64,000 nt of DNA from an uncultured Clostridia bacterium. Its GTDB lineage: Bacteria; Bacillota; Clostridia; Peptostreptococcales; Anaerovoracaceae. Both the position numbers and the translations under genes were made by a program. Shown here one piece after another: positions 1 through 8,518 of this stretch (positions are counted from its first letter, which is position 1; each line of letters opens with the position of its first letter). Under the pieces are notes generated by a model. The model was not told where the DNA came from and searched no databases. It saw only the letters and a program-made list of their open reading frames with translations. The DNA lies in the NCBI GenBank assembly GCA_934234035.1, contig CAKQHH010000001.1:1-64000 (forward strand), in the 5' to 3' direction.

Positions 1-329
1 AAATGTGGCTTATCGAGAGATGAAAATTTCTTGTTATCGTCTCTTGACAACGGTCACTTCATAACAGGGTTTGCGGGCAGTGAAGCACCACGTCGGCCCC
101 GCCGAAAGCCTGACCGGACCCAGTAACGTGGTGCTCGACGACGAAGAAACAAGGGCTAGCGGGCGGTGAGGCACCACGCCCGTGACGCCGGAAACCCGTC
201 CGGCCCCGGGCGCATCCACGCCCGGCCGGCCGACATCTCTGCTGTGCAAAGCAACACAAAAACACCGGGAACCGATAACGTGTCCTTTTGGACACCGTTT
301 ATCGCCTCCCGGTGCGGAATGCTCGCTTG
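1..329. other. GC-rich gene-free stretch with imperfect repeats and hairpins
   Basis: I see no convincing gene here. The stretch from about 70 to 235 is much richer in G and C than its surroundings. A 20-bp word at 73-92 recurs at 159-178 with two mismatches (period 86 bp). The perfect inverted repeat AGCACCACGT / ACGTGGTGCT lies at 84-93 and 126-135. A strong hairpin, CCGGGCG / CGCCCGG, lies at 206-212 and 219-225. A weaker inverted repeat is near 13-46. This could be a structured RNA, an intergenic repeat family, or the edge of a neighbouring feature outside the window. Its function is unknown. Confidence 0.5.
263..314 (-). terminator. Terminator-like hairpin after the GH2-like gene
   Basis: A long interrupted stem is built from CACCGGGA / TCCCGGTG, CGATAA / TTATCG-like and GTGTCC / GGACAC arms around a TTTT loop. 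It lies 16 bases beyond the stop codon of the minus-strand gene. Read on that strand it is followed by a T-rich run (TTTTTGTGTTG), as expected of an intrinsic terminator. Confidence 0.7.
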
Positions 330-2726
330 CTACTTCACATGGAAAATCAATTCGTAGCCTCGGCCGCCGTTCAGATTGTTGTACGGCGTGCCGTCTCCGC
401 GGTGATCCGTCGGATCTCCGTGAAGGTTCTGAAGGCCACTGATCATCAGTTTTCCCATGCCCATCTTTCCGTTGGTGCGCACATAGGTGCCTCCCATGCC
501 GCCCTGAAGGGTGATGAACTTCGGGCCAATAAGATCGATGCTGCCTTCCGCTTTCAGTGCCAGCGGATTGTTGGCATACGGCAGGATGTTCCCGTTCTCA
601 TCCAGTGCCCGGAAGCGAACGGAAGCCACGTCGTAGGTTTTGTCCTCCCGAAGCTCCGTTGCCGATACCCGGATTTCCAGGTCGTGCATCTTCATCGGAA
701 CGCGGGTAATGCTGGACACAACTTGACCGTCCTTCACACCGTCAAAACGGTACTCCGGAACCAGACCGGTATTTCCCAGAATGTATTTTTCGTAGAGACG
801 GGTCAATGTGCTTTCGTCCACGCTCTCGGTTTTCTTTCCGCCGAAGAACCCCTTCTTCTCACGAACTTCCATAAAGCTTCCGGTGCAGGCTTTGTGATTC
901 AGTTGATTCCGAATTTCCTTCCGCTGCTCCTCGGTAAAATCAGATTCCGTGTCCAAACAGTTTCCGACAAAATCATCGATTCGTACCGGCATCCCTTTGG
1001 TCACTTCATATTCCTTAATCGGCTCGCCGTTTCGGTACGTACGAAGAACGTCGGCATTGGTGTATGCGTACACATCTCCCAGGGAGTGCATCGGGCTCTC
1101 TCCGAAGGAGAGGGAAGAGGACAGCTCCAGTACCGGCACCTCGTCCTGATAAATCTGATAGGCTGCGGCTGCCAGCTTCGGGTTCCGGAACATATCCATC
1201 ACGCCGTGATAGCAGATGCGGTCTCCGCTTCCGTAATTCTGATGAGCATTGTAATCCGTCATGTTCCAGCCGAAACTGCCCAGGACATCCACGTGCTGCT
1301 CCACGTCGTGAAGGACGTTGGAATACAGCAGAGCCTGACCCAGTCGGCGTGCTTCGTCGTCGCCGGATTTGGCCGGATAGGAAACACCGCCAAAGGCCGA
1401 AATCAGGTACGGCTTTTCCATGTCCGAAACGACTTCGGATTTCCGGCGGCAGGCAGCGCCCTTCAGGCCGGCGCCGAAATCATTATAGGCATACACATCT
1501 TCCACCATGTGTTCTTTCGGTTTCCGGTGGACGCCGGTGGTGGCCCGGTCCGGATCCAGCTTGCGCGCCAGTCCGGAAATGCGTTGGTTAAAATCATCGT
1601 CTTCTTCCGATTCGCCCACCCGAATGCTCCACAGGATGATACAAGGGTGGTTCCGGTTCTGAAGAATCATCTCCTTCGTATTCTGCAGTTCCTGATTCTT
1701 CCATTTGATATTGCCGATGTAGCGGGACCCCGGGATTTCACAGATAACCAGAAGACCCAGCTCGTCACAGCGATTCAGGAAGGCCGGAGACTGCGGGTAG
1801 TTCGCCGCCCGAACGGCGTTCACGCCCAGCTCGTTCTTCAAAATATTGGCATCCTCAATCTGCATGGAATCCGGCATGGCGTAACCCACGTACGGGAAGG
1901 CCTGGGAGCGGCAGAGCCCCCGAAGCTTGATTTTTTTTCCGTTCAGATAGAAGCCGTCCTTGCGGAATTCCGCTTCTCGGAATCCCACCCGGGTAATCAC
2001 GGTGTCCACGACTTTCCCTTCTGCCAGCAGTTCCGTCCGGAGATCGTACAGAACCGGGTCATCCGGTTCCCAGCGCCGGATGCTTCCCATGGAGAATGCC
2101 ATAGTTCCTTTCGTGGCGGATACGTAGCCCACATCCGTATAGTCGTTGTCGGATCCGTGCAGGCGAATACCCTGGCGAATCTGCACCGCCGGTTCCGGAT
2201 TGGCAACCTTTACCCGACTGATGGCCTGCGCCCGGCCGCTTGGAAAATGGGTGCGCACATACACGTCCTGAATGTGCATCTTTTCTTTGACATCCAGGTA
2301 CACGTCCCGATAGATGCCGCCGTAGGCCAGGAAATCCGAATGCTCTCCGAATGGCGGAATGTTCAGACTTTCCCGGGTGTCTAGGATGACGCGGATGCGG
2401 TTGCTTTTACCGTATTCCACGTGGTCGGTGATATCGATGGTAAAAGCAGTATATCCGCAGCGATGTTCGTATACCGACTCGTCGTTGATGAACACCTCGG
2501 CGTTGTGAGCGGCTCCTTCGAAGGTGAGAAGGAGGGTTTTGCCCTTCCACTCATCCAGGATGAACAGGGGGCGCTCGTATTTGCAGCGCATCTGGCACTT
2601 GGATTCATTGAAATAGTGATAGGGAAATTCTTTGCAGGTGTGGGGAATTCGAACCGACACGGATGCATCGGTTTCCGCATCCTCCGAGAATTTCCACTCG
2701 TTGTTGAGATATTTTCTATCGTTCAT
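330..2726 (-). CDS. Glycoside hydrolase family 2-fold protein, catalytic nucleophile apparently lost
   Basis: A 798-residue protein with the family 2 glycosidase layout: N-terminal jelly-roll sugar-binding domain (about 10-160), Ig-like domain, then a TIM barrel containing RNHPCIILWS and the group signature GSGDRICYHGVMDMFRNPK, followed by a C-terminal beta region. No signal peptide is seen, so it is probably cytoplasmic. Two catalytic spots deviate. The acid/base segment reads WSIRVGES where related proteins, as I recall them, have an Asn before the Glu. The nucleophile segment reads LISAFGG where relatives have a TE(F/H) pair, so Glu is replaced by Ala. The start at 2726 follows an AGAGG-type site; a TTG six codons upstream is possible. 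It lies 62 bp after tcdA on the same strand. The fold is clear, but activity is doubtful and the substrate unknown. Confidence 0.85.
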   Translation of the reverse strand: MNDRKYLNNEWKFSEDAETDASVSVRIPHTCKEFPYHYFNESKCQMRCKYERPLFILDEWKGKTLLLTFEGAAHNAEVFINDESVYEHRCGYTAFTIDITDHVEYGKSNRIRVILDTRESLNIPPFGEHSDFLAYGGIYRDVYLDVKEKMHIQDVYVRTHFPSGRAQAISRVKVANPEPAVQIRQGIRLHGSDNDYTDVGYVSATKGTMAFSMGSIRRWEPDDPVLYDLRTELLAEGKVVDTVITRVGFREAEFRKDGFYLNGKKIKLRGLCRSQAFPYVGYAMPDSMQIEDANILKNELGVNAVRAANYPQSPAFLNRCDELGLLVICEIPGSRYIGNIKWKNQELQNTKEMILQNRNHPCIILWSIRVGESEEDDDFNQRISGLARKLDPDRATTGVHRKPKEHMVEDVYAYNDFGAGLKGAACRRKSEVVSDMEKPYLISAFGGVSYPAKSGDDEARRLGQALLYSNVLHDVEQHVDVLGSFGWNMTDYNAHQNYGSGDRICYHGVMDMFRNPKLAAAAYQIYQDEVPVLELSSSLSFGESPMHSLGDVYAYTNADVLRTYRNGEPIKEYEVTKGMPVRIDDFVGNCLDTESDFTEEQRKEIRNQLNHKACTGSFMEVREKKGFFGGKKTESVDESTLTRLYEKYILGNTGLVPEYRFDGVKDGQVVSSITRVPMKMHDLEIRVSATELREDKTYDVASVRFRALDENGNILPYANNPLALKAEGSIDLIGPKFITLQGGMGGTYVRTNGKMGMGKLMISGLQNLHGDPTDHRGDGTPYNNLNGGRGYELIFHVK

Positions 2727-2788
2727 TACTACGCCTCTTTTCAAATAACAATATAGTTTATTTTAGCACAGACGGAGGTCGGATTCCA

Positions 2789-3532
2789 TTACTTCTGGCG
2801 TCCGCCTCGGAGCCGATCCGAAGGGTCGAAGCCGGTGAGCTCCCGCACCACTTCCGATGCGATGATCAGTCCGGCAGCCGCCGGCACGAAGGGGGTGGAG
2901 CCGGGAAGGCTGCGGCGCGTGGTTTCTTCCTCATCCTCGTAAGGCGGAATCGGGGCCTCCGTGGAATAGACCACCTTCAGCTTTCGGATGCCGTCCTTTC
3001 GAAGTTCCCGGCGGATAACCTTCGCCAGCGGATCCATCTGGGTTTTGTAAATATCCGTAACCACCAGCTTGGTGGGATCGAAACGGTTTCCGCATCCCAT
3101 GGCGGAGATAACGGGAGTTCCCAGGTCATCGCAGCGGCGGATGATGTCCAGCTTGGCGGTCACCGTGTCGATGGCATCGATGACGTAATCGAAAGCGCTG
3201 AAATCGAAATTCTCCGCCTGCTTCGGCATATAGAAGGTTTGGTGGGCAATCACTTGAATATCCGGATTGATGTCCCGAATTCGATTTGCCATGGCGGTGA
3301 CTTTAACCTGCCCCACGGTGCTGCGGGTGGCGATAATCTGGCGGTTCAGATTGGTCAAGGCAATATCGTCGTTGTCGATGATTTCGATGGTGCCCACGCC
3401 GCTGCGGGCCAACGCCTCTGCAACATAGCCGCCCACGCCGCCCACGCCGAAAATGGCAACGTGCTTCTGCGCCAATATTTCCAAAGCTTCCGGGCCCATC
3501 ACCCGTGCTGTCCGTGAATTCTGATGTATCAT
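2789..3532 (-). CDS. tcdA: tRNA threonylcarbamoyladenosine dehydratase (TcdA/YgdL)
   Basis: This 247-residue protein belongs to the ThiF/MoeB/HesA E1-like superfamily, in the TcdA branch, which cyclises t6A to ct6A at position 37 of ANN-decoding tRNAs using ATP. The N-terminal nucleotide-binding motif is GVGGVG at 29-34, followed by DNDDIALTNLNRQ at 53-65, which contains the conserved Asp and Arg of the adenylation site. The start is fixed by a GGAGGAA site just upstream of the ATG at 3532; an extended frame further upstream has no ribosome site. It is divergent from nfo and is followed by the GH2-like gene. The other E1-like protein in this window, ThiF at 39.3 kb, has paired CxxC motifs that this one lacks, which supports TcdA. 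Confidence 0.9.
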   Translation of the reverse strand: MIHQNSRTARVMGPEALEILAQKHVAIFGVGGVGGYVAEALARSGVGTIEIIDNDDIALTNLNRQIIATRSTVGQVKVTAMANRIRDINPDIQVIAHQTFYMPKQAENFDFSAFDYVIDAIDTVTAKLDIIRRCDDLGTPVISAMGCGNRFDPTKLVVTDIYKTQMDPLAKVIRRELRKDGIRKLKVVYSTEAPIPPYEDEEETTRRSLPGSTPFVPAAAGLIIASEVVRELTGFDPSDRLRGGRQK

Positions 3533-3596
3533 TCCGTTCCTCCTGATTTCAATCTTCTTAAATTTTACAAATTTTTTCCTCATCATGCAATGCGTC

Positions 3597-3626
3597 TTTA
3601 CAGAATTCCCCCGAAAATGCTAATAT
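3597..3626 (+). promoter_or_regulatory. Probable sigma-A promoter for nfo-prmA
   Basis: TTTACA at 3597-3602 and TAATAT at 3621-3626 are separated by 18 bp. A strong AAGGAG site follows before the ATG at 3653. The call is from sequence only. Confidence 0.45.
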
Positions 3627-3652
3627 AAGATGTTAAAAAGGAGATTACAAAA

Positions 3653-4519
3653 ATGAGCGTATATATCGGATGCCATCTGTCCTCGGCAGGTGGTTTTGAA
3701 GAAATGGGAAAGCGGGCACTGGAGATCGAGGCGGATACCTTTGCTTTTTTTACACGAAATCCTCGAGGGGGTAAAAGCAAAAAGGCGGATCCGGAGGATG
3801 CGGCAAGGCTTCGGGAAATCATGGCGCAGAACGGCTTCGGAAAGCTGGTGGCCCACGCACCCTACACGATGAATGCCTGCTCCAAGGACGAGCGGGTGCG
3901 GGAATTTGCCCGAATGTGCATGAAAGAGGATTTGGAGAAGCTGGAGCTTCTCCCGGGAAATTACTATAACTTTCATCCCGGCAGCCATGTGGGTCAGGGC
4001 GTGGAGAATGGAATTCGGATGATTTCCGACACCCTGAACGAGGTTCTCCGGGAAGAACAGAGTACCACCGTGCTTCTGGAGACTATGGCGGGAAAGGGCA
4101 GCGAGATCGGAAGCCGCTTTGAGGAACTGGCGGAAATCATTCGGCGAGTGGATCTGAGCGATCATGTGGGCGTCTGCCTGGACACCTGCCACGTAAACGA
4201 CGGTGGATACGATATCGTGAACCGCTTGGACGAGGTGCTGGAGGAATTCGACCGGTGCATCGGGCTATCGAAGCTGAAGGCACTGCATATCAACGACAGC
4301 ATGAATCCGCTGGGTGCCCACAAAGACCGGCACGCCCAGATTGGAGAGGGAACCATCGGAAAAGAAGGTATGGTGAAGGTTCTCTGCCATCCGGCACTGC
4401 AGGGACTTCCGTGTATTTTGGAGACGCCGCAGAAAGATCTGCAGGGCTATGGCGCGGAAATCCGAATGCTTCGGGAAGCCATTCGGGAAAAAGATTCCGA
4501 GAAGGAGGAAAACCGTTAG
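3653..4519 (+). CDS. nfo: Deoxyribonuclease IV (AP endonuclease IV)
   Basis: A 288-residue TIM-barrel AP endonuclease that cuts 5' of abasic sites in base excision repair. The metal ligands expected for the three-zinc centre can be matched: His in VAHAPYTMN, His residues in NFHPGSHVG, Glu in LLETMAGKG, Asp and His in VCLDTCHVN, His and Asp in LHINDS, Asp and His in HKDRHAQIGEG, and Glu in CILETP. Length is normal for the family. The start has AAGGAG seven bases upstream. The stop TAG is followed directly by the ATG of prmA, so the two are probably translationally coupled. The first codons read MSVYIGCHLSSAGG, typical of the family. Confidence 0.95.
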   Translation: MSVYIGCHLSSAGGFEEMGKRALEIEADTFAFFTRNPRGGKSKKADPEDAARLREIMAQNGFGKLVAHAPYTMNACSKDERVREFARMCMKEDLEKLELLPGNYYNFHPGSHVGQGVENGIRMISDTLNEVLREEQSTTVLLETMAGKGSEIGSRFEELAEIIRRVDLSDHVGVCLDTCHVNDGGYDIVNRLDEVLEEFDRCIGLSKLKALHINDSMNPLGAHKDRHAQIGEGTIGKEGMVKVLCHPALQGLPCILETPQKDLQGYGAEIRMLREAIREKDSEKEENR

Positions 4520-5494
4520 ATGAACTATTACGAACTTCAAATTGAAACCGCCGGACCCGGTGTGGAACTGGTGGAAAATGAATTGACGGAGCTGGGCATC
4601 ACCCAGTTCGCAGTGGACGACCCCAATCTGGACATACAGATGATGGATGAGGCCTGGGGCACCGAGTACGTGGACCGGGAGGAAATTCTGGCACGGAAGG
4701 ACCGCAGCGCTACGGTAACCGTGTACACCGAAACCTTAGAGGAAGCGGAGGCGATTCGCCAAAAGCTTCAGGACTGGATGCCGGCGGTTCGGAACCGATT
4801 GGCTTCCGGCGTATACGGAGAGGATCTGAATGCGAACTCCCTGGGAAGCGGCAAGATGACGCTGACCCTTCGGGGGGATGAAGAATGGAAGGATAAGTGG
4901 AAGGCCTACTTTAAGCCCACAAAGATTACGGAGCACATCGTGGTCTGCCCGAGCTGGGAGGAGTATGAGCCGGCTTCGGACGAGGAAGTGGTGATTTCCA
5001 TCGATCCGGGCATGGCCTTCGGAACGGGAACGCATGAAACTACCTCCCTCACCACCTTGCTGATGGAAAAGTACCTGAAGCCGGGAGAGAAGGTGCTGGA
5101 TGTGGGCTGCGGAAGCGGCATCCTGTCCATCATCGCAGCGCGCCTGGGTGCATCCGAGGTGCTGGGCATCGATATCGACGATGAAGCGGTTACCGCATCC
5201 GAAGAAAACGGCGAGCTGAACGGCGTGACAGATACCGCCCATTTCCAAATCGGCGATTTGACGGAAGGGGTGGATTTCCAAGCGGACGTGGTGGTGGCCA
5301 ATCTGCTGACCCATCTGGTGCTTCGCCTCAGTCCGGATATTCCGAAGCACATGCTTCCGGGCGGCCGGTACGTTACCTCCGGCATTTTAGTGGAGCAAGA
5401 GGCGTCGGTCGTGCAAGCATTGGAAGAACTTGGTTTTACCGTACTGGAAACCGCGGAAAAAGGAGACTGGTGCTGCATCGCGGCCCGTCTGTAA
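4520..5494 (+). CDS. prmA: Ribosomal protein L11 methyltransferase
   Basis: A 324-residue class I SAM-dependent methyltransferase that trimethylates L11. It has an N-terminal substrate-recognition domain (about 1-130) and a C-terminal Rossmann domain with the family hallmark GTGTHETTSL just before motif I, VLDVGCGSGILS, at about 192-203. The acidic ribose-binding segment LGIDIDDEA follows, and ANLL takes the place of the catalytic NPPY-type motif, as is usual for PrmA. It begins on the base after the nfo stop codon, and its ribosome site (AAGGAGG) lies within the end of nfo. It has normal family length and no oddities. Confidence 0.95.
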   Translation: MNYYELQIETAGPGVELVENELTELGITQFAVDDPNLDIQMMDEAWGTEYVDREEILARKDRSATVTVYTETLEEAEAIRQKLQDWMPAVRNRLASGVYGEDLNANSLGSGKMTLTLRGDEEWKDKWKAYFKPTKITEHIVVCPSWEEYEPASDEEVVISIDPGMAFGTGTHETTSLTTLLMEKYLKPGEKVLDVGCGSGILSIIAARLGASEVLGIDIDDEAVTASEENGELNGVTDTAHFQIGDLTEGVDFQADVVVANLLTHLVLRLSPDIPKHMLPGGRYVTSGILVEQEASVVQALEELGFTVLETAEKGDWCCIAARL

Positions 5495-5506
5495 AGGAAC
5501 TTCGTG

Positions 5507-5535
5507 TTGAAAAAACAGCGCGGATGGAATATTAT
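5507..5535 (+). promoter_or_regulatory. Probable promoter of the metA-aspartate kinase fusion
   Basis: TTGAAA at 5507-5512 and TATTAT at 5530-5535 are exactly 17 bp apart in the 74-bp gap after prmA. I found no S-box, T-box or other riboswitch in the short leader that follows. Confidence 0.5.
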
Positions 5536-5568
5536 TGAACAAAGACTGGAGTAAAAGGAGATTAAATT

Positions 5569-7860
5569 ATGCCTATTAAAGTACCGAACGATCTGCCGGC
5601 GATAGATACGCTGACGAAGGAAAATGTATTTGTGATGACGGATACCCGGGCGATGACCCAGGACGTCCGTCCGCTGCACATTCTGTTGCTGAACCTGATG
5701 CCGACAAAGATCGATACGGAGACGCAGCTGGCGCGCCTGCTGGGAAATACTCCGCTGCAGATTGAGCTGGAGCTGCTGCAGACGGCGACCCACAAGGCTC
5801 ACAACGTGTCGCAGGAGCATATGATTGCGTTCTATAAGACTTTTAGCGAAATTCAGGACGAGTACTTCGACGGAATGATTATCACCGGCGCACCGGTGGA
5901 AAAGATGGAATTCGAGGAAGTGGATTATTGGGAAGAGCTTTGTGAGATTATGGAGTGGAGCAAAACCCATGTCCACAGCACGTTCCACATCTGCTGGGGT
6001 GCTCAGGCCGGATTGTACTACCATTACGGCATTCAGAAGCACATGCTGCCGAAGAAGCTGTCCGGCGTGTACCTGCATCATCTGGATCAGAAGCACGGCA
6101 TGCTGTTCCGAGGTTTTGACGATGAATTCTACGTGCCCCATTCCCGGAATACCACCGTGTATCGAGAGGACATCGAAGCGGTGCCGGAGCTGAAAGTGCT
6201 GGCATCTTCCGAAGAGGCGGGGGTGTTCTGCGTAAAATCCACGAACGACCGTCAGATTTTCGTAACCGGTCACTCGGAATACGACTGGAACACGCTGCTG
6301 AAGGAGTACGTTCGGGATAAGAATGCGGGACTGAATCCGGATGTACCGGATCACTATTTCCCAAATGACGACGATACTCAGATGCCGATTGTTAAATGGC
6401 GTTCCTGCGCGAACCTGATCTATTCCAACTGGATCAACTACTTCGTATACCAGTCCACGCCGTATGACATTCACATGATTGACAATGAGGATTTGGCGCC
6501 GGTGCTGAAGAACAATTCGGATCTCACCGTAGCGAAATTCGGCGGAACCTCTCTGGCTGACACGGCGAAATTCCGTCAGGTGAAATCCATCGTCCAGGAG
6601 GATCCGGCTCGGAAATACATCGTGGCTTCTGCGGCCGGCCGCAGTGCGGAGAACGCGGTAAAAGTGACGGATCTGCTGATTGAGGCCGCGACGAAGCCGG
6701 AAAAATTCGATGAGAACGTAAAGCTCATTTCGGATCGCTACTGCCGAATTGCCGAGGATTTGGATCTCGCAGTGGATATTTCCGCTAAAATCAATCGGAT
6801 CCGCGAAGATTTCCGGGAAATCCGGGAGGGTGGCGGCAATCCGCTTCCGTACCTGGCAAGCCGCGGCGAGTACCTCTGTGCCCAGCTGCTGGCGGAGTAT
6901 TTGGGATATGATTTTGTAGACGGGGAAGATCTGATTCTCTTCCATAACGACGGTACCTTGAACCTGGAAGCCACTCGGAACCGGATTGCAGAAGTGCTGA
7001 AGGATCGGGAACATGCGGTGATTCCGGGATTCTACGGCCGAACCGAGGACGGCAGAATTTACACCTTCTCTCGGGGCGGTTCGGACATTACCGGATCCCT
7101 GGTGGCGGAGGCCGTAAAAGCGGACCTCTACGAGAACTGGACGGATGTACCGGGAATGCTCATGGCCGACCCGAAGGTGGTAAAGAACCCGCTGAGCGTA
7201 CCGATCATCAATTACCGGGAGCTGCGGGAACTTTCCCTGTGCGGCGCGGAAGTGCTGCATGAGGATGCGGTGGCACCGGCCAGAAGAAGGGGAATTCCGA
7301 TTAATATCCGCTCCACATCGGAGCCGCAGAAACCGGGTACCCTGATTGTAAAAAATGCAGACTTCTATCAGACGGTACTGGATATCTCCGGCATTTCCGG
7401 AAAGACCGGCTACTGCTCCGTCTTGATTGAGCGGGAGCGCCTGACGGAGGATCCGGCGATGAAGACCCGAATCGATGAGATTTTCCGGAACCACGGACTG
7501 GAGATTTCGGCAGAACAGATTGCGCTGGATTCCGTATCCCTGGTGGTAAACGCCTCCTCCTTCCGGGACTGTGAGGAGCAGGTGATTCAGGAGCTTCATG
7601 ATCTGACCGGCGCAGAGGATATCGATGTATCCACCGGACTGGCTACCATCGCCGTGGTGGGACGGAATATCAGCAAAACCGTTTCCGTATCCCTCCGGAT
7701 TTTTGAAGCCCTGGCGAATGAGCACATCAACCTCCGCTTCGCCGATCACGGTGCGGAGCGAATCAGCATGCAGATTGGCGTCAACGAATCGGATTACAAG
7801 AATGCCATCCGGGCCATTTACAAAGCATTTACCAATGTTTCTCAGCTTGCGGAAAAATAA
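5569..7860 (+). CDS. Bifunctional homoserine O-acetyltransferase (MetA) - aspartate kinase fusion
   Basis: One uninterrupted 763-residue frame encodes two enzymes of the aspartate pathway. Residues 1-300 are a full-length MetA, which acylates homoserine to start methionine synthesis. The catalytic Cys142 (HICWGAQAG), His235 and Glu237 (GHSEYDW) sit at the same numbers as in E. coli. Position 111 is Glu (GAPVEKMEF), which in this family is associated with acetyl-CoA rather than succinyl-CoA. After a short linker, residues 318-763 are an aspartate kinase: KFGGTS at 323-328, [20 protein letters not shown], then two C-terminal ACT regions that usually bind lysine or threonine. The start has AAAGGAG seven bases upstream. 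No internal ribosome site is seen at the junction. Pairing the entry step of the whole pathway with the first methionine-specific step in one chain is unusual. Confidence 0.93.
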   Translation: MPIKVPNDLPAIDTLTKENVFVMTDTRAMTQDVRPLHILLLNLMPTKIDTETQLARLLGNTPLQIELELLQTATHKAHNVSQEHMIAFYKTFSEIQDEYFDGMIITGAPVEKMEFEEVDYWEELCEIMEWSKTHVHSTFHICWGAQAGLYYHYGIQKHMLPKKLSGVYLHHLDQKHGMLFRGFDDEFYVPHSRNTTVYREDIEAVPELKVLASSEEAGVFCVKSTNDRQIFVTGHSEYDWNTLLKEYVRDKNAGLNPDVPDHYFPNDDDTQMPIVKWRSCANLIYSNWINYFVYQSTPYDIHMIDNEDLAPVLKNNSDLTVAKFGGTSLADTAKFRQVKSIVQEDPARKYIVASAAGRSAENAVKVTDLLIEAATKPEKFDENVKLISDRYCRIAEDLDLAVDISAKINRIREDFREIREGGGNPLPYLASRGEYLCAQLLAEYLGYDFVDGEDLILFHNDGTLNLEATRNRIAEVLKDREHAVIPGFYGRTEDGRIYTFSRGGSDITGSLVAEAVKADLYENWTDVPGMLMADPKVVKNPLSVPIINYRELRELSLCGAEVLHEDAVAPARRRGIPINIRSTSEPQKPGTLIVKNADFYQTVLDISGISGKTGYCSVLIERERLTEDPAMKTRIDEIFRNHGLEISAEQIALDSVSLVVNASSFRDCEEQVIQELHDLTGAEDIDVSTGLATIAVVGRNISKTVSVSLRIFEALANEHINLRFADHGAERISMQIGVNESDYKNAIRAIYKAFTNVSQLAEK

Positions 7861-7936
7861 TTTTTCGAAAGTTTACGTTTTGCCGTTTCTGTCCCGCAAA
7901 AGGGCATATTTGGTTTAAAAGCATGTCGTATGAAAT

Positions 7937-7965
7937 TTGCGCCTCTATAAGATAGAAGATATAAT
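7937..7965 (+). promoter_or_regulatory. Probable promoter of the YdbC-like gene
   Basis: TTGCGC at 7937-7942 and TATAAT at 7960-7965 are separated by 17 bp, about 48 bp ahead of the ATG at 8014. The -10 hexamer is perfect and the -35 is weak. Confidence 0.5.
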
Positions 7966-8013
7966 TTAACCATCAAATGGTTGTGTATCAAATATCGAAT
8001 AGGAGGAATAGAA

Positions 8014-8415
8014 ATGGCATCATTTGAGTACAAAATCGATCGACATTACGGAATTCTGTCCACATCGCCGAAGGGGTGGACCAAAGAACTGAATCTAATT
8101 TCCTGGAACGGAAATCCCCCGAAGATGGACATTCGGGATTGGGCTCCCAATCACGAGAAGATGGCGAAGGGGGTGACGCTGACCCGGGGAGAAGCGGAAC
8201 GGCTGGAACGGATGCTGGCACAGGCATTGAAGCCGGCAGCTCAGAGAGTACCGAAACCCGTCCCGCGAGAAACGGGTTTCGAGTCGGAAGTATCCGGAGA
8301 TTCCGTCTTCGCATCGAATGAATCGCCGGATGACCCGGTGGAACCGGAAACGGAGGAAGAAAAGACGGAAGAACCGGTATTCGGAGAAGAGGAACCGATT
8401 CCGGAAGCAGAATAA
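8014..8415 (+). CDS. YdbC/PC4-like single-stranded nucleic acid binding protein
   Basis: A 133-residue protein. The first 75 residues match the YdbC/PC4 (p15 coactivator-like) family of small ssDNA-binding proteins: YGILSTSPKGWTKELNLISW, then PPKMDIRDWAPNHEKMAKG and VTLTRGEAERL. The conserved positively charged and aromatic residues of that fold are present. The rest (about 80-133) is an acidic tail rich in Glu and Pro, probably disordered, resembling the acidic tails of SSB-type proteins that recruit partners. The start is set by AGGAGGA upstream of the ATG at 8014; an earlier in-frame TTG has no ribosome site. It is a single-gene unit with its own promoter and a shared bidirectional terminator. 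Confidence 0.8.
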   Translation: MASFEYKIDRHYGILSTSPKGWTKELNLISWNGNPPKMDIRDWAPNHEKMAKGVTLTRGEAERLERMLAQALKPAAQRVPKPVPRETGFESEVSGDSVFASNESPDDPVEPETEEEKTEEPVFGEEEPIPEAE

Positions 8416-8416
8416 T

Positions 8417-8472
8417 TTGAATCGGGTAAGTTAAATCAGGTAAGTTGAATCGAGCAGGTTATATCAGAAGAG
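8417..8472. repeat. Degenerate 14-bp tandem repeat (four units)
   Basis: Directly after the stop of the YdbC-like gene the word TTGAATCGGGTAAG is repeated with drift at 8417, 8431, 8445 and 8459 (the last copy is poor). It runs into the terminator stem at 8468. It is probably a slippage product in non-coding DNA. Confidence 0.6.
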
Positions 8473-8503
8473 TCCCGGGACGAGAAATCGTCCCGGGACT
8501 CTT
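8468..8503. terminator. Bidirectional terminator, 16-bp perfect stem
   Basis: AAGAGTCCCGGGACGA pairs perfectly with TCGTCCCGGGACTCTT across a GAAA tetraloop. It lies between the convergent YdbC-like and cytidylate kinase-like genes and could serve both. The T-tracts are weak. Confidence 0.75.
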
Positions 8504-8518
8504 CGCTGTATCCGGAAA

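Noticed and set aside
6460..6530. Separate start codon for the aspartate kinase half of the fusion
   Set aside because: An ATG occurs at residue 303 but there is no ribosome binding site before it, and the frame is continuous from MetA.
4906..7749. Long open frame on the minus strand opposite prmA and the metA-aspartate kinase fusion
   Set aside because: It is an antisense shadow of strong genes on the plus strand. Its product is rich in Arg, His and Gln with no recognisable motif, and it has no ribosome site.
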